From Catonia carolina (lineage: Eukaryota > Arthropoda > Insecta > Hemiptera > Achilidae), in the NCBI GenBank assembly GCA_035578175.1, contig JAQMRL010000007.1, forward strand, positions 48,308,727-48,372,726: a stretch of DNA of 64,000 bases, given 5' to 3'. The translations under genes and the position numbers were made by a program. A model generated the notes under the pieces. That model was not told the DNA's origin, searched no databases, and saw only the letters and a program-made list of their open reading frames with translations. Of the stretch, positions 58,901-63,420 are shown piece after piece (the stretch's first letter is position 1; the number at the start of each line of letters is the position of its first letter).

Positions 58901-61900
58901 CATTATGGGCAAAAAAGTATCTTATGTAGCTTTAATTTCATGTTTGATAAAAATCATTTTTAGATTTGAGAATAATGTCTGAATTAGTTTATAAGTTATA
59001 ATAATAAATTAAGTGATTTAAGAATATAATATTTACAGATTGTAAGAAAGTTGGTGACATTTGCTATATCATTTTACTTCAATTTTAAACTGTAAAGTGT
59101 GAAAAATATATATTACGTTGTATACTTTTATTTATCACGTTATTTTTTTCCATTTCAGAGACGTGAACTAGAAATTAGACAGCAATTAGAATGGCAAGAA
59201 GAAACTACAGAAGAGATTAGAGAAACATACTTAAATCTACAACATGAAGTTGAAATCAAAACAAAGAAGGCTAGACGTTTGATCCAGAAGTTGCAGTCAG
59301 TCAAAAAAGAGACCTGTGATCTAATAGAAGAATTCAATAGAGATAGACGAGACTTAGAGACTAGCCAAAATGAGCTTCTCAAGTAAGTTAACTTTTAGAA
59401 AGATGAGGATTTTCAGTTGTGTAATGAATTAGAGATGATTTATGGTTCAGTTTTGAGACCACTGTATGATGTATATAACACCTCATATACATAATCATTA
59501 TCATCTTATTGGATTATACCATTGTTTATTGTTTTTAAATTAAACAGTTTGCAACATACACACATTAGGGGTTAAAAAAAAGTATTGAATTTTACCAATG
59601 GAATGTACTTTATATAACAAGTATTAAAGTAATACAGTAGACTTCGTATCCAGCATATTCGGGACTTTCCCAAACTTCAGACTTTGGTTTGGTACTTTTC
59701 TGGTACCGGATTACCGGATCATCTAGTGGTACCATTGGTGATTGATGAATCATAATTCATATAGCGAAGACAGCTGCAACATGATGTTAGAACGCAAATA
59801 CAGTACTGTATCTTTTACCAGGAACATAAGACTAAACATTTTAACTCAAAAACCACTGTGCAGTACAGAACGAAATTCATTTTTAATTGTACCCTACATT
59901 TTAAATACAGTACAGTGTAGCAATACACAGACATAACTACAGAAGGCCTACAGTGAACTTTTAATTGAAATACAGTTCAGTATATTAGAGTTCAGTTAAG
60001 TCCTACTGTAATTTGTAAATTACGTCTCATTTAAAAAAATCTACTACTAAAATCTAGTGGGCCTACTGCAATGCCAAAACACAACAAACAAGCACGTTTC
60101 CTCCCATAGTACGGTAATGTAAAACAAATTTATTATGTATGTACAAGGGGGGGGGGACCTAAAAATAACCGAACTGAGAGCGCGCTGTCATTCATAGACG
60201 TAGTAGAGAGTTCTCCCGATAGATGGAGCTAGTACAGACCTTCAACAAACAACTGCCCAGGTTAATGTTTGATTGTAGTGTTGTGTTTCTCTTACTCTTG
60301 TTGTGTTCCACCTGCGACATCATTAAACGTCAAACCAGTCTTTCACTGGCTTCATGCTTGCGTGGTTTCTGGGTCATACCCGTAATACCAACTCTTATCA
60401 CCTGTAATGACTGGTCAAAACGTTTGGATCACTTTCAATCTTGTTTTTCAAGTTCTGACTCAAATTCAATTGAATGTTTTGTTGATCCTGTTTGAGAAGG
60501 TGAGAAACAAATTTGGCAGCAATACGTCTCATTTACAAATCCTTTTTCAAATTTTGCTGGCACGAGCTCCAACTCACGCCCGTCTCTTCTGAAATTTCAT
60601 CGAACGTGAAATAATGATCCTCGTTGATTTTTTATCAAATTTTTTCATCATTTTGAGATGTTGAAGGGCACCCAGAATGAACATGGCCTTCAACACTCTT
60701 TTTACTACATTTAAAGCGCCCAAACCACTCAGAAACTGGTGTGCAGCTTATAACATCCTTCTTAAAAGCCTGTTGAAGCATTTGGTAAGCTTCTGTTGTC
60801 GATTTTTTAAGTAGGAAACAAAATTTTAAACACACTCTTTGTTCTTTTAAATCTGCCATAACGACGTCGCAGGCGGAACATCATGACAACAGCAAGAGAA
60901 ACACAACACTAAATGTTAACTTCAAACATTAACTTACAAACTGACACCATCTGGGCAGTTGTTTGTTGAAGGTCTCTACTAGTTCCATCTAGCAGGAGAA
61001 CTCTCTACTATAACTATGAATGGCAGCGGGAGAAATACTAGCGGAGAAACCCCACCATACGTCTACAAATTGCAGCACACTCTCAATCGGTTTTTTTTTG
61101 GTCCCCCCACGTACATATACATGATGGTGCCGGACTGTCGTTCCCACCAGACTATAGGAAGTCTACTGTACTAATATTGATTTCATTGTTTTTTTTTTAC
61201 AGAGCATTAAAACTTAATATGATCATATTAGAAAATTACGTAAAGAAGAATGATAGAAAATTAGGAGTTGCAAGGTTGTACTATGATGAAGAGGAAGATG
61301 GATGGAGAATCATGCCCGATTCTGAACCTAGTCAAATTAGAGGGAGGTTAATCTCTGATTCATCTAGAAGGAGACCAGAAACGGATTACGCTCGAACAGC
61401 TGCTAAAATGGGTCTCAATAGTAGATATCGAGTGAGTGAATGTTTTAAATCATATCTTAATCATACTTTTTACGATAATATTTCCTTTTATTTTTTCTTG
61501 AACCCAAGAAGTGATTTGATCTTGTCCGTTGAATGAATAATTGTACTGGTAGTGCATCATAAATTGGGGTGCAGCAGGGAGAGTAGTGTTGACAACATGT
61601 TAAGTGGATTTACTGCATTCATACATTTCCAAAAACATAATGTAATAATGTAAAGTAAATGTATGAATAACTTCATATAGAATAAGATTATTCTATGCGG
61701 ACAGAATAAACTAAATTTTCTTTTCTTTGTAATAATTTAAGTAAAACAAATTACTGGTTTATTTACAGTACTGGTACATTGCAGTACTTAACAGCACTGC
61801 AATGTACAATTTAATTTAGTAATCCTTAATTGAAAATCATCCTGTATTAGTCCTTCATACCATTTTTAGTATTACGTACATATTATTTGTCATCCATGGT

Positions 61901-63339
61901 AAACTTATCTTATGTACTCTGAGATCTGTTCAAAAATTTCATCTGCATTTTAATAGCATTTATAGAAACGTTTAAGGTTACTTTTACAGTAGGGCCTACG
62001 TGGCACCCATTAAAACATCTTTTTGTTGTCATAGCATATTAACAGTCGGAAAAGTTCAATCAGTTCTGTTAGATGTGAGTTTATGAATGTACTGTACTGG
62101 TAATTTGTAATTAAATACCTTCTGTTATTTTAATAAGGCATCATAAATGGTTTGAACCTCTAGAGACTTTACTAAGTAAAACAAGGAGTGAGGTGGTGTA
62201 CCATTGCCTTCCCACTGAGTTGAAAAATGCCAGGCCCTCTGAAAAGCACCTTCTTTCTACCCTGCAAAAGGCACCTTCACTTCATTCACCACAGGGTCTG
62301 GCTGTATAATGAAATTCATTATTCTCAGAGGAGATATCTCTTGTCTAATGTCTTTCCCAATCAGTGAAGTTAAACAGTGTCTCTCACCCAGCCGAGCCGA
62401 GCTGCTACTATTATTACTAAAAACATCGTCCGCGTTGGTGAATATACACTCGCTACGTAAATTTAAAATATCATTTCATGAAAGATAGAAGGAGGCTATA
62501 CATAAAACTACCATTTAAATGTAATAAGCAATCAAACAACGATTTCTCAGCAGAATGATTTAGTTTTATTGCGACTAGTGTGTGTACAATGTTTGTAGAA
62601 ATACAGGATAATTTCCCCGCTCTGCCACCCACTCCATTGTCGTGTTCTCAAGGTCAGAGCTACCATTAAAACTCAAGAACTGTACACCTCTATTTCTTCT
62701 GTTATTAAATTCTTCATTCATATAATTCATCATTATATTTTTTATTTTAGGTCAGTCAGTAATGGCTGACCATGTGATAAACAACAGAATTATTTTTTGT
62801 ACCTCTGGAACTAGCAGATTGCGTGTAAATAATTTAACACACCTGTTTATTGTGGGCGAAAGGCTAGGTATTATATTTTTTTGTATATTTTTAAAAAGTT
62901 CCTCAGTTGTATTGTTCTGTTATTACATTCCTCTTGGTAAATAAATTGGGTTGAGATTTTGCTTGTTATGAATCCAACCATAAAAAGTAAAATGAAGTGT
63001 AAAAATTTAAGTAGACAAAGCAGAGGAAATCATTTTTAATGAAAATTTATTGAAGAAGAAACAAAGTTAGATGGGATTTTATAATATAAGTTTTTAAGAA
63101 ATTTCATTTTGAGTTATAAGCGTGATAAGTGCAGTTTGTCAACCATCTATTTGTTTTTTTATTGTGATATAGGCGGAAAATATAATTGATATGGAGTTAG
63201 ATCAGTTAGGGCGTACAACCAGAGATTATTCAGGACCTGCAGTATCACCTTGTATAAAATCTGTCATGGAAGCTGCATTACAGGTAGAAGAAGACATTGA
63301 TGTAGATGCTGCACCTATCATGCAACGACTTCTCGCAAG
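29251..63339 (+). CDS. KIF3B: Kinesin-II motor subunit KIF3B/Klp68D (gene span, 3' end beyond window)
   Basis: Fourteen coding exons joined by GT-AG introns with consistent phase, giving 716 codons so far; human KIF3B is about 747, so only ~30 residues and the 3' UTR are missing. Kinesin-II carries intraflagellar transport cargo to microtubule plus ends as a heterotrimer with a KIF3A-type motor and KAP. The predicted chain has the kinesin core (residues ~24-370: P-loop GQTGTGKT 111-118, switch [10 protein letters not shown], switch II DLAGSER 258-264), a neck, a coiled coil (~380-600), and the tail signature [20 protein letters not shown]. That signature and the VRVVVRCRP start separate it from KIF3A; KIF3C is a vertebrate relative. 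29251-29290 is 5' UTR after a likely acceptor (TTTTTCACAG). Introns are filled with mobile elements. Confidence 0.93.
29291..29299 (+). CDS. KIF3B: KIF3B coding exon 1 (Met-Glu-Glu)
   Basis: Three codons, ATG GAA GAG, followed at once by a consensus donor GTGAGT at 29300. The exon is preceded by a strong pyrimidine tract and CAG at 29250, so it probably begins as UTR at 29251 and an upstream non-coding exon exists. The join to exon 2 is phase 0. The short coding part makes this the least certain exon; the alternative is another upstream start. Confidence 0.6.
29300..31439 (+). other. KIF3B intron 1
   Basis: 2.1 kb with no element I can classify. A minus-strand frame at 29695-29997 and its plus-strand shadow (29638-29982) overlap. 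The minus-strand product is KR/N-rich and unrecognised, possibly a decayed transposon (the region starts after CATGGTGTGTT near 29460). The rest is AT-rich. Confidence 0.35.
31440..31567 (+). CDS. KIF3B: KIF3B coding exon 2
   Basis: Acceptor TTATTTTAG, donor GTAAGT. It encodes an acidic N-terminal extension and the first motor strand, [19 protein letters not shown], residues 4-46. The exon ends in phase 2 (AA left over). VVVRCRP is the kinesin-II hallmark. Confidence 0.9.
31942..31970. repeat. (TA)n microsatellite
   Basis: About 14 TA units in uninterrupted array in kinesin intron 2, probably length-variable. Confidence 0.85.
32122..32483. mobile_element. Fold-back insertion with 17-bp direct repeats, copy 1
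   Basis: 362 bp between two identical copies of CAAAGTAGATTAATTAT (32105-32121 and 32484-32500). Two ~155-bp arms (from 32164 to about 32322, and about 32333 to 32489) are near-perfect reverse complements. Each arm holds CTGAAGA, a GC-rich self-complementary stem, and GAAA (plus strand 32389-32414; minus strand 32238-32263). It has no coding capacity. Length and organisation match 45746-46106. Confidence 0.7.
33364..34560 (-). repeat. HP repeat, minus strand, split by a LINE
   Basis: Opens with CTGGTGTGAAACACTCACAC and CGACTTTCTCTTGCC, follows the complete copies on the minus strand to 33540, and resumes at 34172-34560. Ends at the segment equivalent to the middle-left of the element; the left hairpin is missing. 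The insertion between 33541 and 34165 is LINE-derived. Confidence 0.7.
33541..34165 (-). pseudogene. LINE (jockey-like) 3' fragment inserted in HP repeat
   Basis: The minus strand of 33530-33961 reads a 143-codon frame typical of the end of non-LTR pol: [38 protein letters not shown], then [13 protein letters not shown]. Further upstream (to 34165) broken frames read [19 protein letters not shown] on both sides (33535-33540, 34166-34171) may be the target duplication. It is 5' truncated. A related fragment lies at 58025-58440. Confidence 0.7.
35112..35216 (+). CDS. KIF3B: KIF3B coding exon 3
   Basis: Acceptor TTTATTTCAG, donor GTAAGT. It encodes residues 46-81, including [12 protein letters not shown] and [11 protein letters not shown], the conserved FTFD.VYD strand-loop before the P-loop. 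It ends in phase 2. Confidence 0.92.
35237..35400 (+). repeat. HP repeat, 5' end fragment
   Basis: TTACTTTCTCTTGCC followed by a decayed hairpin (GGTAAGGAAAGT) and GTTTTCATGTC, matching the left end of the complete copies, then diverging after ~160 bp. It starts 20 bp after the exon 3 donor. Confidence 0.65.
35519..36491 (-). pseudogene. Deleted Tigger-like element, family B, second copy
   Basis: Ends CAGTATAACTTGTCATGTC and the complement of GACAGGTTTTACAG between TA (35517-35518, 36492-36493). The minus strand shares sequence with 22610-23296 (for example the GAGTGACTCATTATAGG region). 973 bp, longer than the first copy, still without a full DDE core. It ends 61 bp before exon 4. Confidence 0.6.
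36553..36677 (+). CDS. KIF3B: KIF3B coding exon 4, P-loop
   Basis: Acceptor TTTTTTTCAG, donor GTATGT. It encodes residues 81-123, including [20 protein letters not shown], the Walker A nucleotide-binding loop (GQTGTGKT at 111-118). It ends in phase 1. Confidence 0.95.
36678..39069 (+). other. KIF3B intron 4, mostly unclassified
   Basis: Contains a fragment of the small ATTAAAATCTTAA repeat near 36870-36930, a T-tract at about 37087-37099, and a 22-nt T-tract at 38341-38362. The minus-strand frame 37905-38171 is not recognised. No element ends were found. Confidence 0.35.
39070..39373 (+). repeat. HP repeat, 3' part
   Basis: Matches the right ~300 bp of the complete HP repeats with a decayed terminus (GTCATGTGAGTGTTTAACAT, TAGATTTTTT). 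It ends about 100 bp before exon 5. Confidence 0.6.
39475..39610 (+). CDS. KIF3B: KIF3B coding exon 5
   Basis: Acceptor TTAATTTCAG, donor GTAAAT. Residues 123-168, including [15 protein letters not shown] and the conserved [14 protein letters not shown] motif, which is completed in exon 6. It ends in phase 2. Confidence 0.94.
40559..41927 (+). mobile_element. Complete mariner-superfamily transposon, 1369 bp
   Basis: 27-bp terminal inverted repeats (40559-40585 and 41901-41927), starting CC(A/G)TGCGTTC and ending GTCGCTGTGCAC, differ at only two positions and are flanked by TA on both sides. The element contains a single uninterrupted transposase gene on the + strand. It lies in kinesin intron 5 in the same orientation as the host gene. 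Intact ends and frame suggest a recent insertion. Confidence 0.93.
40726..41790 (+). CDS. Mariner-like transposase (DUF4817/Tc1-mariner type), intact
   Basis: A 354-codon frame with no stops. The second ATG (40741) gives [20 protein letters not shown], the usual start of this arthropod family, so the real protein may be 349 residues. N-terminal helix-turn-helix: [19 protein letters not shown], then a second HTH around [17 protein letters not shown]. The catalytic core has the three acidic residues in [22 protein letters not shown] and [13 protein letters not shown]. Between the second and third Asp (taken as PPD) I count 38 residues, more than the 34 of classic mariner DD34D. The C-terminal GGHFEHLL is family-typical. 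Predicted to cut and paste at TA sites. Confidence 0.9.
   Translation: MLLDAMVLSVEERIFLVEYVFREGDKYSDLVKRKFSEKFPDSIIPHRNAVRTLIEKFRATGSVEDAERSGRPPKLDEQKLLDISDSMAQSPKKSMRKLAQQHNIGLATAHKAVRQELKLFPYKVRCVQELKPSDNDKRLNYCHWFQRFINQNSEDILDVTFYTDEAWFHLGGYISSQNTRVWSTTNPCALHEQSLHEAKIGVWVAVSRARIVGPIFFANTINSERYCSDILENFTHQITQVEMNNGWFQQDGATAHTSNISMAFLRNVFGERIISKNLWPARSPDLTPPDFFLWGAAKQTVYRNRPHTIDELKAAITAYIQGITVLQLRKVFANKLKRVQCCIDANGGHFEHLL
41930..42349 (+). other. Intron 5 segment without recognised element
   Basis: About 420 bp between the mariner-type transposon and a SINE2 copy. Nothing recognised. Confidence 0.35.
42350..42491 (+). mobile_element. SINE2 copy with consensus B-box
   Basis: The best-preserved head: CCCGCCTCTCTTCATGCGG, then GGTTCGAATCC (42375-42385), an exact pol III B-box match, and the shared body and CGGACGTTAAACC end with an A-tail. 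Confidence 0.75.
42991..43139 (+). mobile_element. SINE2 copy in KIF3B intron 5
   Basis: Starts GCTCGCCTCTCATCATGCG and ends GTTAAAC plus A-tail. Its end lies about 105 bp before exon 6. A partial internal duplication (GTAATTGCATAATTGCAGAA) is visible. Confidence 0.7.
43245..43391 (+). CDS. KIF3B: KIF3B coding exon 6
   Basis: Acceptor TTTTGTTCCAG, donor GTAAGT. Residues 168-217: [20 protein letters not shown] and the segment before switch I ending in NLNRTVG. It ends in phase 2. Confidence 0.94.
43392..44589 (+). other. KIF3B intron 6, left part, unclassified
   Basis: About 1.2 kb. The small frames at 43969-44250 and 44234-44419 have no recognisable motif. Confidence 0.3.
44590..45180 (-). 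pseudogene. Jockey-like LINE pol fragment
   Basis: The minus strand reads, in a nearly continuous frame, [20 protein letters not shown], then [18 protein letters not shown] and [18 protein letters not shown], the region after the RT domain in jockey-clade elements. Sequence around 44930-45170 is repeated at 45655-45745 and 46107-46265, so at least two copies of this LINE part were present; the second was split by a fold-back insertion. Confidence 0.65.
45181..45654 (+). other. Spacer between two LINE-derived segments
   Basis: No recognised feature in ~470 bp. Confidence 0.3.
45655..46265. repeat. Second copy of LINE-derived segment, split
   Basis: 45655-45745 and 46107-46265 together match 44930-45170 (shared strings include TTACAATTTTTCTCAT, GTATGTCTTCTTTC and CCCCCTATTGGCTTCTCTCC). 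The interruption is the fold-back insertion at 45746-46106. Confidence 0.65.
45746..46106. mobile_element. Fold-back insertion with 13-bp direct repeats, copy 2
   Basis: 361 bp between two copies of GTATGTCTTCTTT (45733-45745, 46107-46119). Long arms (roughly 45757-45900 and 45915-46065) are reverse complements with few mismatches. Each arm holds CTGAAGA, the stem GGTGGTACCACC (one mismatch on the plus strand) and GAAAC (plus 45973-45997; minus 45813-45837). It has the same size and organisation as 32122-32483, though arm sequences differ. No coding capacity. Confidence 0.72.
46462..46855 (-). mobile_element. SINE1 copy 28 bp before KIF3B exon 7
   Basis: Full SINE1 flanked by ATTCAATTTGT on both sides (46451-46461, 46856-46866). 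The right-hand duplication runs into the pyrimidine tract of the exon 7 acceptor at 46883. The copy again keeps an antisense open frame on the kinesin-sense strand (46641-46913) that reads into the exon region out of frame with the kinesin. Confidence 0.85.
46884..47046 (+). CDS. KIF3B: KIF3B coding exon 7, switch I and II
   Basis: Acceptor GTTTGCAG, donor GTAAGT. Residues 217-271: [15 protein letters not shown] (switch I) and [15 protein letters not shown] (switch II). After switch II the usual TGA reads SRA (residues 268-270), a departure from most kinesin-II motors. It ends in phase 0. A SINE1 copy lies just upstream. Confidence 0.94.
47047..47861 (+). other. KIF3B intron 7 with SINE2 tail
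   Basis: 815 bp. A SINE2 3' part lies at about 47546-47640 (AAAATCATTTCATCCTTCACC through CGGACGTTAAAC and an A-rich tail). The preceding 47160-47440 segment could be a transposon remnant but no family was recognised. Confidence 0.5.
47862..47994 (+). CDS. KIF3B: KIF3B coding exon 8
   Basis: Acceptor ATGTGTTTCAG, donor GTACGT. Residues 272-316: [20 protein letters not shown] and [15 protein letters not shown], the microtubule-binding loop 12/helix 5 region common to all kinesins. It ends in phase 1. Confidence 0.94.
47995..48870 (+). other. KIF3B intron 8, left part
   Basis: About 875 bp, AT-rich, with no recognised element before the fold-back mariner derivative at 48877. Confidence 0.35.
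48877..49713. mobile_element. Mariner-superfamily derivative with inverted duplication of its 5' part
   Basis: Ends CAGAGTGATTTTTTAGTCC and the complement of AGAACTAAAAAAATCACTG between TA (48875-48876, 49714-49715). The left half reads [20 protein letters not shown] and, after a stop, [19 protein letters not shown], the N-terminus of a DUF4817-type transposase. The right half (about 49390-49600) is a reverse complement of the left (49020-49150 region), so both ends derive from the same transposon end. A SINE2 tail (49603-49669) was inserted in the right arm. Confidence 0.65.
49603..49669 (+). mobile_element. SINE2 3' tail fragment
   Basis: TTTCATCCTTCACCGTCTGC through CGGACATTAAAC and an A-tract. 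It is 5' truncated, inside the right arm of the fold-back mariner derivative. Confidence 0.65.
50286..52077 (+). pseudogene. Tigger-like element, family D, split by a mariner
   Basis: Ends CCGTATTTACTCAAATATACC and the complement of TATATTCGAGAAAGTATGG between TA (50284-50285, 52078-52079). Broken frames on the + strand contain [20 protein letters not shown], then [10 protein letters not shown] and VNKPFK, the end of a pogo/Tigger DDE domain (consensus H.T..VK......D...IPGG.T..LQP.D..VN.PFK); after the nested mariner, [12 protein letters not shown] and SWI..DGS-like C-terminal sequence resumes. Confidence 0.65.
50687..51624 (+). pseudogene. Mariner (DD34D) derivative with inverted 3' end
   Basis: TA-flanked (50685-50686, 51625-51626), 938 bp. 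About 190 bp at the left (50687-50876) are the reverse complement of the right end (roughly 51440-51624), so the transposon 5' end has been replaced by an inverted copy of its 3' end. Between them is a dead DD34D transposase: [20 protein letters not shown], then after frameshifts [20 protein letters not shown] and [15 protein letters not shown], with 34 residues between the last two Asp (HQD and PCD). The N-terminal domain is missing. Confidence 0.85.
52310..52500 (+). CDS. KIF3B: KIF3B coding exon 9, end of motor and neck
   Basis: Acceptor GTATTCCAG, donor GTAAGT. Residues 316-379: [39 protein letters not shown] (end of the motor and neck linker), then [20 protein letters not shown], the kinesin-II neck. 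It ends in phase 0. Confidence 0.95.
52501..53271 (+). other. KIF3B intron 9, left part, unclassified
   Basis: 770 bp of AT-rich intron before a Tigger-like insertion. Nothing recognised. Confidence 0.35.
53942..54008 (-). ncRNA. tRNA-like sequence (pseudo-tRNA or SINE head)
   Basis: On the minus strand GCCTCCATAGCGTAGTGGTA contains an exact A-box (TAGCGTAGTGG) and, 43 bp on, a B-box-like GTTGGATTCCC. The 5' and 3' ends do not pair into an acceptor stem as written, so this is a tRNA-derived relic rather than a tRNA gene. Confidence 0.45.
54186..54958. mobile_element. piggyBac-like MITE, GGGGTTACAGACGTTT family
   Basis: Ends GGGGTTACAGACGTTT and the complement of AAACGTCTGTACCCCC between TTAA (54182-54185, 54959-54962). 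773 bp, no transposase. The 79-codon frame inside (54461-54700) is AT-rich and not supported as a gene. Confidence 0.7.
55084..55191 (+). mobile_element. SINE2 copy, 5' truncated
   Basis: CCCATTCAGGCACAGCATAT to GGACATTAAACC with a 13-nt A-tail, lacking the B-box head. Confidence 0.65.
55403..55597 (+). CDS. KIF3B: KIF3B coding exon 10
   Basis: Acceptor CTTTTTTACAG, donor GTATGT. Exactly 65 codons, residues 380-444. Contains a run of seven lysines (with KTNKN after it) followed by an acidic stretch (EADVELE, VEEDEKL), a charged pattern seen after the neck in kinesin-II subunits. Phase 0 on both sides. Confidence 0.85.
55756..56377. mobile_element. piggyBac-like MITE, CCCTTCA family
   Basis: Ends CCCTTCATGGACGGAAT and the complement of ATAGTCCGTGAAGGG between TTAA (55752-55755, 56378-56381). 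622 bp in KIF3B intron 10. Contains the direct repeat GAGTGACGTGACTTTT (about 55944 and 55975) and the repeated segment TTTCAAATTTCATGAAATAT (about 56218 and 56257). Confidence 0.75.
56382..56975 (+). other. KIF3B intron 10, right part
   Basis: No recognised element in ~590 bp up to the exon 11 acceptor. Confidence 0.35.
56976..57173 (+). CDS. KIF3B: KIF3B coding exon 11, coiled coil
   Basis: Acceptor TTTTATTGCAG, donor GTAGGT. 66 codons, residues 445-510, with heptad-like charged sequence ([19 protein letters not shown]). Includes [18 protein letters not shown], a segment conserved among KIF3B proteins. Phase 0 on both sides. Confidence 0.9.
57415..57700. repeat. Cluster of near-perfect palindromes
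   Basis: A first hairpin (about 57417-57488) has ~34-bp arms around CTCACTTAGTG, including CTGGGGTAGTTCTATTTAAG and its complement. A second, much larger palindrome (about 57504-57690) reads from GACATGTAAAATACAGAAAA to its complement, with the inner block GGGTGATA(C)ACTTTATCACCC and a tandem duplication of ~50 bp on one side (two copies of CATGCTAAAGTTACTAATA). The right flank is the HP-repeat terminus (TTGGCAATAGACAGTC, GTGTGAGTGTTTCTCACCAG, to 57756). Confidence 0.75.
57701..57760 (+). repeat. HP repeat 3' terminus next to palindromes
   Basis: ACATTGGCAATAGACAGTCA followed by GTGAGTGTTTCTCACCAG and a T-tract: a diverged HP terminus. The palindrome cluster directly to its left replaces the usual body. 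Confidence 0.6.
58025..58440 (-). pseudogene. Jockey-like LINE 3' fragment, second copy
   Basis: Matches 33590-33950 in the same (minus) orientation, for example AACCTCAAAAATTTAGAG, AGCAATTTAAGCTCCTTAAA and TTACACCTAACAGCTTT. It is more decayed, with small internal duplications (GTTAATTA/GGTGAATTAATTAG near 58258-58320). Confidence 0.65.
58520..58913 (+). mobile_element. SINE1 copy in KIF3B intron 11
   Basis: Full-length, flanked by AAAGTACCTT / AAAGTATCTT (58510-58519, 58914-58923). Head GTTGTTTAGGTCGACAGCCG, B-box-like GATTTGAACCT, end CCCATTATGGGCAAA. Confidence 0.8.
59159..59382 (+). CDS. KIF3B: KIF3B coding exon 12, coiled coil
   Basis: Acceptor CCATTTCAG, donor GTAAGT. Residues 511-585: REREIRQ-like start ([20 protein letters not shown]), then [19 protein letters not shown] and [13 protein letters not shown], a long amphipathic coiled coil for pairing with the KIF3A partner. 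It ends in phase 2. Confidence 0.92.
59635..61168. mobile_element. Tigger-like element, family F, with nested mariner
   Basis: Ends CAGTAGACTTCGTATCCAGC and the complement of CTATAGGAAGTCTACTG between TA (59633-59634, 61169-61170). The interior is mostly the nested mariner at 60144-61111, leaving ~570 bp of its own sequence. The right end lies 34 bp upstream of exon 13. Confidence 0.65.
60144..61111 (-). pseudogene. Mariner (DD34D) deletion derivative with long inverted ends
   Basis: TA-flanked (60142-60143, 61112-61113), with imperfect inverted ends of >100 bp (G-run, ACC, A-rich, then the shared CCTTCAACAAACAACTGCCC). Minus strand 60635-60859 reads [20 protein letters not shown] and [20 protein letters not shown], the mariner N-terminal HTH; after a deletion, [16 protein letters not shown] (first catalytic Asp region) appears. 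Most of the catalytic domain is missing. Confidence 0.8.
61203..61431 (+). CDS. KIF3B: KIF3B coding exon 13, start of tail
   Basis: Acceptor TTTTTTTTTACAG, donor GTGAGT. Residues 585-661. Contains [30 protein letters not shown] and the basic segment [18 protein letters not shown]. The EEED.W motif matches KIF3B tails. It ends in phase 0. A Tigger-like element ends only 34 bp upstream. Confidence 0.92.
62149..62870 (+). mobile_element. SINE1 copy, interrupted
   Basis: 5'-truncated SINE1 starts at GGTTTGAACCTCTAGAGAC (62151), runs to GAGATATCTC (about 62341), breaks near 62365, and resumes at TACACCTCTATTTCTTCTG (about 62683) to GTTTATTGTGGGCGAA. The ~300-bp insert (62370-62680) shows no recognised ends. 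Confidence 0.65.
63173..63339 (+). CDS. KIF3B: KIF3B coding exon 14, tail
   Basis: Acceptor ATTGTGATATAG, donor GTAATT. Residues 662-717: [20 protein letters not shown] and [17 protein letters not shown] then [10 protein letters not shown], the diagnostic KIF3B tail block. It ends in phase 2, so at least one more exon lies to the right of the window. Confidence 0.92.
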
Positions 63340-63420
63340 GTAATTATTATATTTACTAGTAGAATTCAATAATTTTAATAGAACATTGCGAATGTAGAAA
63401 AAGAGTGTCTGATGTATGTA

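Noticed and set aside
29251..63339. Assignment of the kinesin as KIF3A or KIF3C
   Set aside because: The tail block [13 protein letters not shown] and the EEED.W motif match KIF3B-type subunits. KIF3A tails are different, and KIF3C is a vertebrate duplicate.
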